Assembly (NCBI RefSeq): GCF_014145505.1
Contig: NZ_JACIUZ010000019.1
Coordinates: 152,431 to 216,430, forward strand
Source: Limosilactobacillus fastidiosus
Lineage (GTDB): Bacteria > Bacillota > Bacilli > Lactobacillales > Lactobacillaceae
Direction: 5' to 3'
DNA: 64,000 nt
This document shows, piece after piece, positions 45,103 through 54,566 of the stretch. A program made the translations under genes and the position numbers. The notes beneath the pieces are model-generated. The model worked only from the letters and a program-made list of their open reading frames with translations. It had not been told where the DNA came from and searched no databases. The stretch's first letter is position 1. Each line of letters begins with the position of its first letter.

Positions 45103-45320
45103 GAAATAAATTTCCCCCTTACTGCAATTAGCATGGCTAATACAAGATTAACTATTTATATTGTAGAACAATCTTTACTTCGATGCCAAACTTAAGTTTA
45201 TCACAGTTTGAAAAATTGAAATCGAATAAATATTTAAGTTTGATATTATGAGCGGACAAGGACGGCATTTTGTGTGATAATCAATATAAAGCTATTGAGA
45301 AGAAATGGAGAATTAGAATT

Positions 45321-45938
45321 ATGAGTTGGAACTGGCTAGGCTGGTTGATGTGGATCCTTGGAATTGTATTTTTAGGCTTTGTAATTCACTATATTCGAGT
45401 AAAGCAATTGATGCTAATTGCTAAAACTAAAAAGCGGTTTGATGGTAAGTTATTTATCCAGTATGTGGTGATGAGTTTAGTAGCAATTTTTTGGTTAGGG
45501 GGGTTACTCTATCTTCACTTTCAACCAGTAAATTATAATGATCACCAGCAAATACGGCTCTCAACAAAGTATCAGCCGTTACAATTGCACGACCAAGGAA
45601 ACGATTATTACTATGTTCTTGCCAAACGAAGTGTTGCAGGAAAGAAGATGATTGTTTCCTATACTTATTGGGCTAATGATTCTAAATATATAGTTAGTTC
45701 TCGTTTTAGTTCAATTAGTGATGGAAAGCGACTCATCCCTGTTGAAGCGATGAATTTACCGTGGAATAAGCAGAAACTTCAGAAGATTGATAATGAATCT
45801 GGACACGCATTTGCAGCTGAGATGATAGGAAACTATCGGAACACGCCACTAAATGGTCTTAGTCTTCGTGCTAATCATGTTGCATCTAGTTACACCCTTC
45901 TTCGGGTACCACAAGAAAACATGGTTGCTGAGCATTAA
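45321..45938 (+). CDS. Two-helix membrane protein with extracytoplasmic domain, unrecognised
   Basis: 205 residues from ATG 45321 (MSWNWLGWLMWILGIVF), ten bases after GGAG; the frame extends upstream without a site. Two membrane helices (about 5-25 and 48-68) are followed by a soluble domain of about 130 residues with strands such as YYYVLAKRSVAGKKMIVSYTYW. The arrangement suggests an exported domain anchored at its N-terminus. I do not recognise a family and neighbours give no hint. A terminator-like hairpin follows. Confidence 0.7.
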   Translation: MSWNWLGWLMWILGIVFLGFVIHYIRVKQLMLIAKTKKRFDGKLFIQYVVMSLVAIFWLGGLLYLHFQPVNYNDHQQIRLSTKYQPLQLHDQGNDYYYVLAKRSVAGKKMIVSYTYWANDSKYIVSSRFSSISDGKRLIPVEAMNLPWNKQKLQKIDNESGHAFAAEMIGNYRNTPLNGLSLRANHVASSYTLLRVPQENMVAEH

Positions 45939-45958
45939 CTACTAGAAACACACAATAT

Positions 45959-45996
45959 GAGGCTGGGAGTAAACTAACCTGGTCTCTTTCTTTTTA
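45959..45996 (+). terminator. Probable terminator
   Basis: GAGGCTGGG pairs, with wobble, to CCTGGTCTC around a short loop, followed by TTTCTTTTTA. Confidence 0.5.
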
Positions 45997-46036
45997 TTAA
46001 GTAGTTTAAAAACGTTGAGGAGTCAAAAAAGAACGA

Positions 46037-47206
46037 ATGAGAAAAAATGTTAAGCTAAAATGGGTTGCCTTAGCGAGTTTGTTAAATAATACTGGGGCTG
46101 CCTTTATTTGGCCATTAACGACGATGTATGTTAATAAATACTTGGGACAAACACTAACAACAGCAGGAATAGTAATGTTGTTAATTTCTGTTGCAATGAT
46201 GGTTGGAAATTATATGGGAGGCTGGTTGTTTGATCATTGGAATTCATATCGAACAGCTTTGTTGGGAGCGATTTTTTCGACACTTCCAATTATTCTTTTA
46301 ATTTTTATTCATAGGTGGCCCTGGTATGCAATGCTGATGATAATCAATAGCTTTGGTGACGGAATTAATATGACGATCGTTAATTCCTATGGGACAGCTG
46401 TTACCGATCATCCGACACGTTTTGTTTTTAATTATGTCTACATGGCATTTAATGTTGGTGTAGTTTTAGGAACGCTCTTGGTTGGGGCTCTGTTACCAAT
46501 TAGTGTTGTCCTTGTTTTTAGTGTTGCAGCTTTCTTTTATGTCGGGTTAACTTTGATGGTTCTGTTTACATTTAATATTGAAGTGCAAAGCATAGAACAA
46601 CGGCAAGCCGAGGTTTACCTAAAGATTAAGAGACACACGAAGTTCATTACCTTAGTGGTTTTGATCCTGATTAATGTGATGACGATTCACATTAGTTATT
46701 CATTATGGGAGAGTGTCATGGCAGTTCATATGACGAATATGGGGATCCCGTTTTTTGCCTATAGCCTTTTATGGACTTTAAACGGGATTATTATTATAAT
46801 TGGTCAGCCATTAGTTAATAAATTAAGTCCACATATGCGTCTTTCAACGCAGATTGTGGTGGGAATATTGATCTTTGCTAGCTCGTTTTTTTTTCTGATT
46901 TTTGCCAAAAACTTACCAGAATTTGTAATTGATTTTGTGATCCTAACGATTGGTGAAACGTTAAGCTTTGCCGGACTACCTGCCTGGATTACTCAATTAA
47001 CTGGAGCTGAGAATGCCGGCCACTATCAAGGACTTTACAATATTGTTATCTCCGTTGGGCGAGCAATTGGACCATTATATGGAGGATACGTAATTGAACA
47101 TGGTAATTACCAGGAACTATTTCTTTCTGTTTATGGACTGATGATGATCACCCTATTGTTTGTCGGAATTAAATTATTTCATATTCATCACCAGCAAGCA
47201 CGTTGA
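46037..47206 (+). CDS. MFS transporter (MdtH/YfmO-like drug efflux type)
   Basis: 389 residues with about 12 membrane segments. Loop 2-3 has GGWLFDHWNSYRTALLG, a degenerate form of the MFS signature. A basic cytosolic loop, RQAEVYLKIKRHTKF, sits in the middle. No classical ribosome site is close; GAGGAG lies 16 bases upstream. It is preceded by a terminator and followed by another, so transcribed alone. A drug or metabolite exporter is likely. It is not closely similar to the MFS at 14564. Confidence 0.88.
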   Translation: MRKNVKLKWVALASLLNNTGAAFIWPLTTMYVNKYLGQTLTTAGIVMLLISVAMMVGNYMGGWLFDHWNSYRTALLGAIFSTLPIILLIFIHRWPWYAMLMIINSFGDGINMTIVNSYGTAVTDHPTRFVFNYVYMAFNVGVVLGTLLVGALLPISVVLVFSVAAFFYVGLTLMVLFTFNIEVQSIEQRQAEVYLKIKRHTKFITLVVLILINVMTIHISYSLWESVMAVHMTNMGIPFFAYSLLWTLNGIIIIIGQPLVNKLSPHMRLSTQIVVGILIFASSFFFLIFAKNLPEFVIDFVILTIGETLSFAGLPAWITQLTGAENAGHYQGLYNIVISVGRAIGPLYGGYVIEHGNYQELFLSVYGLMMITLLFVGIKLFHIHHQQAR

Positions 47207-47307
47207 AAGGTACCAAAAGTCCGCTAGCTATGGTAAAATCACACATGGATAATCAGTAATAATTCAGTTTAATTGTTAATTATAGAGAGACGATTTAATT
47301 TACTAGT

Positions 47308-47349
47308 CGCCCTCTAAGGCACTATGTCTTAGGAGGGCGCTTTATTTTG
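47308..47349 (+). terminator. Terminator hairpin between the MFS gene and hisS
   Basis: CGCCCTCTAAGGC and GTCTTAGGAGGGCG form a stem followed by TTTATTTT, only 15 bases before the hisS start region. There is no T-box core. It either ends the MFS transcript or attenuates hisS. Confidence 0.6.
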
Positions 47350-47363
47350 AAGGGAGTACCAGT

Positions 47364-48641
47364 ATGGAATACCAAAAACCAAAAGGAACTGCAGACTTAC
47401 TACCAGGAACCACTAATCTCTGGGAAAAGGTTGAAGGAGTTGCCCGTGAAGTTTTCGATCAATTTGGCTATCGCGGTATCCGGACACCAATGTTTGAAGA
47501 CTACAATGTTTTTTCGCGAAATGTTGGTGATACTTCAGATATCGTTGAAAAGGAAATGTATGACTTCCATGATAAGGGTGATCGCCATATTGCTCTGCGT
47601 CCGGAAGGAACTGCTGGAGTTGTTCGGGCATACGTTGAAAATAAGCTTTACGGTCCTGAATATCCAAAACCATACAAGGTTTACTACATGGGACCCATGT
47701 TTCGTTATGAACGACCACAATCTGGGCGACAGCGTGAATTTCACCAAATTGGGGTTGAAGCATTAAATAATGAGTCACCACAAATTGATGTTGAAGTTAT
47801 TGCAATGGCAATGCAGCTTTTTAAACGTTTTGGTGTTCCCAATGTTAAGTTAACGATTAATACTTTGGGTGATAAGCAGGTTCGCGAAGATTACCGGAAT
47901 GCGTTGATTAACTTCCTGAAACCACACTACGATGAATTAAGTTCTGACTCCCAAGAAAGGATGTACCGGAACCCACTTCGCGTATTAGACAGTAAGGATG
48001 CTGGTGACCAAAAGATTGTTGCTCAAGCTCCATCTATTCTTGATTACTTGGACGATGAATCACAACAATACTTTAACCAAGTGCAGACCCTTTTAAAAGA
48101 ATTAGGAATTGAATACGAAATTGACACTAATATGGTTCGAGGATTGGATTACTACAACCATACGATCTTTGAAATTATGTCAGATTCTCCAGTGTTCGGT
48201 GGTGGTTATACAACTGTTTGTGCAGGTGGTCGTTACAATGGCTTAATTAGCCAGCTTGGTGGCCCCGAAGAGGGGGGAATTGGATTCGGAATGGGTGTTG
48301 AGCGGTTAATGCTTCTCCTTCAACAAGAGAACCCAGAATTTGCCCCTCAAGATGAACTAGACGTGTTCTTTGCGAGCGCAAATGCGGATGGGGATGACTT
48401 GGCTTTTAAGATTTTGAACCAAATTCGTGATAAGGGCGTTGTTGCTGATAAGGATTACAGTGGGGTTAAGGTTGGAAAGCAAATTAAGGAGGCTTTCCGG
48501 CGTAATGCTAAATACTTTGCTGTCTTTGGTGAGCGTGAAGTTGAGGAGGGACAATTCCAATTAAAAAACGCTGCCACTAAAGATACCGTTAATATTAAAA
48601 TTGCTGACTTTGTTGCTGAACCAACAAAGTATTTGCGTTAA
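47364..48641 (+). CDS. hisS: Histidyl-tRNA synthetase
   Basis: 425 residues, a class II synthetase of usual length. Motif 2 is PMFRYERPQSGRQREFHQIGVE (written in part: FRYERPQSGRQREFHQ), the histidine-A motifs ATGLDYYNHT-like appear here as MVRGLDYYNHTIFE and GGGYTTVCAGGRYNGL. Motif 3 is GIGFGMGVERL. A C-terminal anticodon domain follows. GAAGGGAG precedes the ATG. In most lactobacilli hisS is followed by aspS; here a terminator and the convergent ldhD gene follow instead. Confidence 0.97.
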   Translation: MEYQKPKGTADLLPGTTNLWEKVEGVAREVFDQFGYRGIRTPMFEDYNVFSRNVGDTSDIVEKEMYDFHDKGDRHIALRPEGTAGVVRAYVENKLYGPEYPKPYKVYYMGPMFRYERPQSGRQREFHQIGVEALNNESPQIDVEVIAMAMQLFKRFGVPNVKLTINTLGDKQVREDYRNALINFLKPHYDELSSDSQERMYRNPLRVLDSKDAGDQKIVAQAPSILDYLDDESQQYFNQVQTLLKELGIEYEIDTNMVRGLDYYNHTIFEIMSDSPVFGGGYTTVCAGGRYNGLISQLGGPEEGGIGFGMGVERLMLLLQQENPEFAPQDELDVFFASANADGDDLAFKILNQIRDKGVVADKDYSGVKVGKQIKEAFRRNAKYFAVFGEREVEEGQFQLKNAATKDTVNIKIADFVAEPTKYLR

Positions 48642-48646
48642 AAAAT

Positions 48647-48682
48647 AAGGGTGGGAAAACAAGCTGTTTTCCCACCCTTTAA
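48647..48682. terminator. Bidirectional terminator between hisS and ldhD
   Basis: AAGGGTGGGAAAAC (48647-48660) pairs with GTTTTCCCACCCTT (48666-48679), with T-run after. Confidence 0.85.
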
Positions 48683-48699
48683 TTATTAGTTTTAGAAAA

Positions 48700-49716
<1,017 letters not shown>

Positions 49717-49876
49717 TTAACAGTATAAGTATAGTAAATAGTCAGTTTATATTTAAAACCATGCAATAATTATCTGAGATACCCTAAGTAAAATCAAGTG
49801 TATTACATGATAGTTTACAGATTTAACTTAAAAATAATAATTAGGTGCAACAAGGTTCTCTTAATAAAGAGGAGGT

Positions 49877-51202
49877 CTATGGTAGTAGTTCGCCAACCTT
49901 ATCAGCGAGAGTGGGGTAAATTGCCATCACTTTTTGCCGATACTCAGCGCCAGTAATAGCTAAACTAATAATTGGTAAGAAGTTATTAATATCGTCAGCA
50001 GCATAATCTCCAATTTCACTTGCACCAACTAATTGTTGACCTTTAAAAACTAGTGTTAGTGTACTAATTTTGTCGTTTTGGCCAGCGTAAAGGCTACTAT
50101 ATTTCAGTGGGATTGTCTTCACTTTATATTGTGGATTACTTTTAATTTTATTAGGGTTAACTCCAGCACGTGCGACTTCAGGAAAAGTAAATGCTGCTTG
50201 AGCAATAGTTGGATAAGCAATCTCTTGATTTGTTTTACCAGTTAGGTAGTTAAAAAGATATTGCCCTTCAAATTCAGCAACCGGAGTTAACTTTGGTTGC
50301 TTTCGGCTAATAACATCCCCAATTGCGTAAATCCCTTTAACTGACGTCATCAGGTGATCATCAACCTTAATCCCATGCCGATCATATTTAATACTAGTAT
50401 TTTCTAATGCTAGTTTTTCTATGTTTGGATGCCGACCGGTTGCGTCGAGGACATAGTCGGTTTCTATTTCGTTATGATTAGTTGTAATCAGGAGTCCTTT
50501 TTCGTGCTGGCTAATTTTTTGTGTCTCGGTATTAAAACTAAACTTGATCCCGCGTTCTTTCATTGCTTCAACAAGAGCCTGATCTTCTGCCTTTGTAAAT
50601 TCACGAAGGACACGATCGGAGTGAACGATTATTGTAACTTCAGCTCCAGCTGCTGCCACTAGTGTTGCTAACTCTAAACCAACGAATCCAGCACCGATTA
50701 CCGTAATTCGTTTAGGAAGTTCTTTTAGTGAAAGGAGATCATAATTAGTGTGCAAGTATTCTTTACCGGGGATGTCTAAAATGTTAGGCGTTTGGCCAGT
50801 TGCGATAATGATATGGTCTGCTTGATATTGGTGACCATTGACGCTAACCGTTTTATTATCAATGAAACTGGCATAGCCGTCTTCTATATCATGACTTTTC
50901 TTAATGATATCCCGGGTTTCAGCTGGCCATGGATCAAAGCGGTTAAGTTTAGTCTTCATTAATGATTTCCATTCGAGCTTTGCTGGTTGACTAATTCCAT
51001 GACCAAGGAGCTGTTGTGATTGAAGAACGGGACGGACGGCGCCTTCAAGGAAGATCTTTGGTTCACAACCATAATTAGGACAGGTTCCTCCGTATTCGAA
51101 ACCTTCAATAACAAGAACCTTATGTTTCGTCTTTGCTAGTAGATTTGACATCTTGTATGCCGCTGGACCAGAACCAATTAAAATCTCATCATACTTCTTC
51201 AT
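49877..51202 (-). CDS. FAD-dependent pyridine nucleotide-disulfide reductase (glutathione reductase-like)
   Basis: 441 residues from ATG 51202 (MKKYDEILIGSGPAAY); GGAGG is seven bases before it, and the ATG two codons earlier abuts that site. The FAD loop IGSGPAAYK, redox pair GGTCPNYGCEPK (CxxxxC), NAD(P) loop VIGAGFVGLELA, and FAD motif YAIGDVISRK are intact. In the C-terminal catalytic motif HPTxxE, the His is replaced: MAIYPTLADK. Glutathione reductases need this His as acid/base, so the substrate may differ (for example a CoA-disulfide-like or other small thiol) or the activity may be weaker. Confidence 0.92.
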   Translation of the reverse strand: MKKYDEILIGSGPAAYKMSNLLAKTKHKVLVIEGFEYGGTCPNYGCEPKIFLEGAVRPVLQSQQLLGHGISQPAKLEWKSLMKTKLNRFDPWPAETRDIIKKSHDIEDGYASFIDNKTVSVNGHQYQADHIIIATGQTPNILDIPGKEYLHTNYDLLSLKELPKRITVIGAGFVGLELATLVAAAGAEVTIIVHSDRVLREFTKAEDQALVEAMKERGIKFSFNTETQKISQHEKGLLITTNHNEIETDYVLDATGRHPNIEKLALENTSIKYDRHGIKVDDHLMTSVKGIYAIGDVISRKQPKLTPVAEFEGQYLFNYLTGKTNQEIAYPTIAQAAFTFPEVARAGVNPNKIKSNPQYKVKTIPLKYSSLYAGQNDKISTLTLVFKGQQLVGASEIGDYAADDINNFLPIISLAITGAEYRQKVMAIYPTLADKVGELLP

Positions 51203-51280
51203 GTCCATCCCTCCAAAATTATTGTGTTGTTAGATTAAGTGTAGTCTAAATCGTGGATAGGGTAAAATAAAATTCTAGAC

Positions 51281-51317
51281 AAAAAATCCCCAGAGCCAAT
51301 GTAAAGCTCTGGGGAAA
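51281..51317 (-). terminator. Terminator after the MarR gene
   Basis: CCCCAGAGC (51288-51296) pairs with GCTCTGGGG (51306-51314); the minus strand runs on into ATTTTTTG. Confidence 0.85.
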
Positions 51318-51323
51318 TTTAGT

Positions 51324-51821
51324 TTATTTACAATTACAAATGGCATTTAAGCCAGTGTAGTTAACATCACGATTCTTGTAGTCTTCGAGAAGAATATTAA
51401 TGATCCGGTCAAGATCACGTTGTTCATTCTCACTCAAAGAACGGTAAACTGCTTCAGCAATCTTTTCACGACGGGTGAGGAGCTTATGGGCAACCTCAAT
51501 TCCTTCATCGGTTAAGTGAATTCGATACTTATCGTTATCGGTTGTAGTTGTTGCGAGATTATTATTAACTAGAGCACTTGTGGCATCATCCAATTCACTT
51601 GGACGGAAATCATAGTCAAAGATTAATTGATCACTAGTAAGGCCATCCTTATGATCACGAAGGATCCGAAGAAGATGGTGGAAATTATGCCGATCTGGGT
51701 ATCCAGGTAAGCAGTATTCACCATGGCGTTCTTCATCGATGTGAACTTGGCACTTTAACATTTCTTGGTACTTTTCAAATTCCTTAATATCGAGAAATAA
51801 TTTAGTTGTTAATTCTGACAT
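51324..51821 (-). CDS. MarR-family winged-helix regulator
   Basis: 165 residues with GGAGG before the ATG. The winged helix spans about residues 50-105: LLRILRDHKDGLTSDQLIFDYDFRPSELDDATSAL, then the wing NDKYRIHLTDEGIEVA (described by its ends). The long N-terminal helix has C24 and C37. The C-terminus carries NAICNCK, giving a Cys-x-Cys pair. Such cysteines could make it redox- or metal-responsive, which is inference. The gene is alone with its own terminator and a 30-bp palindrome upstream, so it is probably autoregulated. Confidence 0.88.
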   Translation of the reverse strand: MSELTTKLFLDIKEFEKYQEMLKCQVHIDEERHGEYCLPGYPDRHNFHHLLRILRDHKDGLTSDQLIFDYDFRPSELDDATSALVNNNLATTTTDNDKYRIHLTDEGIEVAHKLLTRREKIAEAVYRSLSENEQRDLDRIINILLEDYKNRDVNYTGLNAICNCK

Positions 51822-51855
51822 TTCATTACCTCCAATTCGGACTATAGCGTCATAC

Positions 51856-51885
51856 CTTTCATTAATATAATAATATTAATGAAAG
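51856..51885. promoter_or_regulatory. 30-bp perfect palindrome upstream of the MarR gene
   Basis: CTTTCATTAATAT (51856-51868), AATA, ATATTAATGAAAG (51873-51885). All 13 arm positions match. It lies 35 bases upstream of the start, and overlaps the likely promoter, as expected of a MarR dimer site. It sits before the nnrE gene's 3-prime end. Confidence 0.65.
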
Positions 51886-51926
51886 AAAAATGTTACTATA
51901 ACGACTTGGAGAAGGAAAATAAATGA

Positions 51927-52568
51927 TTAGTCCTTTACTGGGTAAGTTCCCATATCGCTAGCGACTACAACCCGACCAGCATAGTCCTCACCATTACCTT
52001 TAGTTAAACCGATCTTATTCAAGGCAAAGGTAACAGTTGCAGTTGCTTTAACAGCGACACCCATTATTTCACCGGTATCGGTATTAATTCCTGATGGCAT
52101 ATCAACAGCGACAACTACGGCATTTCGATCATTGATAGCGCGGATTACATCAGCATAACTTCCTTCAACCGGCCGGTCAATTCCAATTCCGAAGATGGCA
52201 TCGACAATTAGCGATGCATCGTTGAGAACATTAAGATCTGTAGTTTGGGGAATTTTGTAGTATTGGCAGATGTGGTCCTGAACTTTGTGCTCTTCTGAAG
52301 CGTGTTCGAGATTGCCGACATTAAGAATAGTGACTTTTACACCGGCAATATAAAGGAGACGGGCAATGTCGAGTCCATCGCCACCATTATTTCCACTTCC
52401 AGCGACAACGACAACATTTTGCAGGTTGAGTGGGAATGCGTTTAAAATCTCATCCCGAACTGCTAAGGCTGCCCGTTCCATCAATACTAATGACGGGATC
52501 CCGATTGTGTTAATTGTGTATGAATCATAGTGCCGCATTTGTTCAGCGGTAATCGCATCTTCTGCCAT
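51927..52568 (-). CDS. nnrE: NAD(P)H-hydrate epimerase
   Basis: 213 residues, a stand-alone YjeF_N domain. It repairs damaged (hydrated) NAD(P)H by converting the R to the S epimer for a dehydratase. Family marks: ITAEQMRHYDSYTINTIGIPSLVLMERAA (start, with the Met-Glu-Arg), VVVAGSGNNGGDGLDIARLL (phosphate-binding glycine cluster), and VDAIFGIGIDR with the catalytic Asp. The partner dehydratase (NnrD) is not in this window. AGGAGG precedes the ATG. The gene stands on its own. Confidence 0.94.
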   Translation of the reverse strand: MAEDAITAEQMRHYDSYTINTIGIPSLVLMERAALAVRDEILNAFPLNLQNVVVVAGSGNNGGDGLDIARLLYIAGVKVTILNVGNLEHASEEHKVQDHICQYYKIPQTTDLNVLNDASLIVDAIFGIGIDRPVEGSYADVIRAINDRNAVVVAVDMPSGINTDTGEIMGVAVKATATVTFALNKIGLTKGNGEDYAGRVVVASDMGTYPVKD

Positions 52569-52707
52569 AATAGTAACCTCCTGAATAGATAGGCTACCTT
52601 TAGCTTAGCACTTTTTACTGAAGACCGGTGTGAAATAACCAGAGTAGAATCTATAGATAAAGATAGGTAAAATATGGGTAGTTCAAAAAGTTCGGAGGAA
52701 GATAACG

Positions 52708-53025
52708 GTGAGTAAAAAGGGAAAATACGAAGTACAGCGGTTTACGTGTATTCCAGTTGAAACTGATGATAACGGGAAATACAAATTAAAACTCGATCAG
52801 CAAGGTAACGCAAAGATTCATATTTGGCGAACCGGGAAACACACTAAAGGGAAGTACCAACGACCAGGTCAATTAATGTTAACGGAAAATAACCTGATGG
52901 CGGTTATCATTGCGGCTGAACCAATGGCATTTAAGGATCGCCACAGTGAAACGCCACTCCAGCGTTTTTTGACAACCTTTGTGGATGATGCTGTTTTGAA
53001 GCAAGGGTTAGCTTTGATGAAATAA
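52708..53025 (+). CDS. Hypothetical protein, unrecognised
   Basis: 105 residues, GTG start after GGAGG. It begins KKGKYEVQRFTCIPVETDDNGKYK and is basic overall, with a C-terminal half of predicted helices (PLQRFLTTFVDDAVLKQGL). No membrane helix, no signal. The pattern suggests a small soluble two-layer fold, perhaps nucleic-acid binding, but that is only a guess. The sRNA-like unit lies just downstream. Confidence 0.65.
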   Translation: MSKKGKYEVQRFTCIPVETDDNGKYKLKLDQQGNAKIHIWRTGKHTKGKYQRPGQLMLTENNLMAVIIAAEPMAFKDRHSETPLQRFLTTFVDDAVLKQGLALMK

Positions 53026-53058
53026 GAAAAATTAGGTAGTAAAAAATCTAAAAAACTA

Positions 53059-53169
53059 TTGCTAGTTAATTAGATCACATGCTATAATAAGTTCATTCAT
53101 GTAGGTGTCCTTAATTTGGGCACAAAAGAGGTACCCATCCTATAACCTAGTCGGGGTACCTCTTTTTTA
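53059..53169 (+). ncRNA. Candidate stand-alone small RNA with own promoter and terminator
   Basis: Promoter TTGCTA (53059-53064), 18 bases, TATAAT (53083-53088). The transcript would start near 53095 and run about 75 bases. A small hairpin GTGTCC / GGGCAC (53105-53110, 53118-53123) is followed by a terminator hairpin AAGAGGTACCC / GGGTACCTCTTT around 53127-53164 and six or more Ts. There is no open frame or ribosome site inside. The following gene starts 140 bases later. Confidence 0.55.
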
Positions 53170-53307
53170 GTTTAAAATTTATTAATGAGTTGCATTATAG
53201 GAGTTAAATCGTTGTCATGACGCTAATGCAAACAATCTTTGCTTGTCAGTAATTACCTTGGCCTAATATACTTACTTCAGCTTATTTGAAGAAGGAGAAA
53301 ATGAATT

Positions 53308-53571
53308 ATGAATTTTGGTACACAGTTACGGGAACGACGAGAAAAACTCGGCTTAACCCAAACTGACATTGCTAATAGGTTATTCGTAACACGACAGACA
53401 ATCTCGAACTGGGAGCAGGGTAAAATCTACCCTGACTTTAATATGTTAGTAAAGATTAGTGATGAGTATAAGATTTCGGTTGATTCGTTACTAAAGAGTG
53501 ATGGTCAACTGAAAGGGTATTTAGAGCAAGGGAAGGATTATTTACCATACTGTATGGGTTATTCTTCTTGA
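53308..53571 (+). CDS. XRE-family regulator
   Basis: 87 residues, with GAAGGAG upstream of the ATG. MNFGTQLRERREKLGLTQTDIANRLFVTRQTISNWEQG is a textbook XRE (Cro/CI) helix-turn-helix, followed by YPDFNMLVKISDEYKISVDSLL. It lacks the usual longer C-terminus and overlaps the next gene by four bases (TTGA). The pair regulator plus small membrane protein may form one unit, or was once a single fused gene. Confidence 0.9.
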   Translation: MNFGTQLRERREKLGLTQTDIANRLFVTRQTISNWEQGKIYPDFNMLVKISDEYKISVDSLLKSDGQLKGYLEQGKDYLPYCMGYSS

Positions 53572-53891
53572 TAACAGGAGAACTAAACTATGATTCCTCA
53601 GTAACCCAATTTTGTCTGTGGGGAATTATTATTATCTTCTTAATTTCTTTTATTTATGGAGAATACACGAAACCGTTTTTCCTCGGAATAAACCAGAAAA
53701 TATATTGGCTAAAACGGTCGAAAGTCAGACAAGAACGATCGTTACTTGGTAAATCGTGCAATGTGTTGTTATTTGCTATTGTGTTTCTCATGGTAGTGAT
53801 GAGGAGTATTGTCGATTACTTATTGATGATGGGATTGACGATTGCCGGGCTGATGTATATTTTTCAAAAGTATATGTGGAAACAAGTATAG
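53568..53891 (+). CDS. Small membrane protein partnered with the XRE regulator
   Basis: 107 residues if begun at TTG 53568, overlapping the XRE stop (TTGA). Three membrane segments are visible (about 15-32, 67-83, 86-102), separated by a charged loop KIYWLKRSKVRQERSLLG. No known domain. Many XRE regulators carry such hydrophobic tails in one polypeptide, so a frameshift split of one gene is possible; the overlap equally fits normal translational coupling. The start is uncertain. Confidence 0.55.
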   Translation: MITGELNYDSSVTQFCLWGIIIIFLISFIYGEYTKPFFLGINQKIYWLKRSKVRQERSLLGKSCNVLLFAIVFLMVVMRSIVDYLLMMGLTIAGLMYIFQKYMWKQV

Positions 53892-53948
53892 AGTTATTTA
53901 TTTGGAATTTTATGGCAAAGTTTTCGACTAATAATTTCTAAACTAGAA

Positions 53949-53993
53949 TGGGTTCTGATAATTCTAGTTAAATAATCATCAGAACCTGTTTTT
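53949..53993. terminator. Bidirectional terminator
   Basis: GGTTCTGAT and ATCAGAACC flank an inner TTCTAGTTAAATAA loop, ending GTTTTT; it separates the membrane protein gene from the convergent acetyltransferase. Confidence 0.75.
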
Positions 53994-54521
53994 CTAGTTA
54001 TTGATATTTAATTCGAAGGCAATTCGGTGTGGATCGATCTTATCGTTAACTAAAATTTGGCCGCGTTTAGCGAAGCCGAAACTTTCGGCAAGACGTTGCA
54101 TCCGGACATTTTTTGGATAGGTATCAATCCGGAAGTTCTTAATTCCCTGAATTTGTCCCATTGAGATTAGGTTAGAAAATAAATACCTACTTAAATGCTG
54201 TCCACGAAAATTATTAGAAATTGCTACTCGGTGAATTGTCGCATACGGTTGGTCAGTTACGTTCCAGGTTCCATCTGTTATTTCAGAATAGGCTGGCTCT
54301 GGAGCGAATTGAAGGGTGGCAGTCCCAGCAATTTCATTTCCAACGGTTAATACCCAATTAGTCTGATTTTTAATATCGTTTGCAAACATTTCTCGATTAG
54401 GATGACCGTCTTGCCATTGTGGACTACCATCTTTTTTTAACAATTCTTTAGCGCTATCCACGATTTCCATGATTCGGTCTAGATCGCTATTTACTGAACG
54501 GCGAATTGAGATTTGTGCCAT
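53994..54521 (-). CDS. GNAT-family N-acetyltransferase
   Basis: 175 residues. ISIRRSVNSDLDRIMEIVD is a standard GNAT start; IHRVAISNNFRGQHLSRYLFSNLI holds the acetyl-CoA pyrophosphate loop (here NFRGQHLSR in place of the consensus Q/RxxGxG/A). FRIDTYPKNVRMQRLAESFGF is motif B. It acetylates an unknown amine. GGGGGG lies before the ATG. It is followed by a terminator and is monocistronic. Confidence 0.9.
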   Translation of the reverse strand: MAQISIRRSVNSDLDRIMEIVDSAKELLKKDGSPQWQDGHPNREMFANDIKNQTNWVLTVGNEIAGTATLQFAPEPAYSEITDGTWNVTDQPYATIHRVAISNNFRGQHLSRYLFSNLISMGQIQGIKNFRIDTYPKNVRMQRLAESFGFAKRGQILVNDKIDPHRIAFELNINN

Positions 54522-54566
54522 TACATACTTCCCCCCCTATTAACATTTTTACCATTTTAATCCTTT

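Noticed and set aside
47413..47781. 122-residue antisense frame within hisS
   Set aside because: A shadow of the hisS coding sequence.
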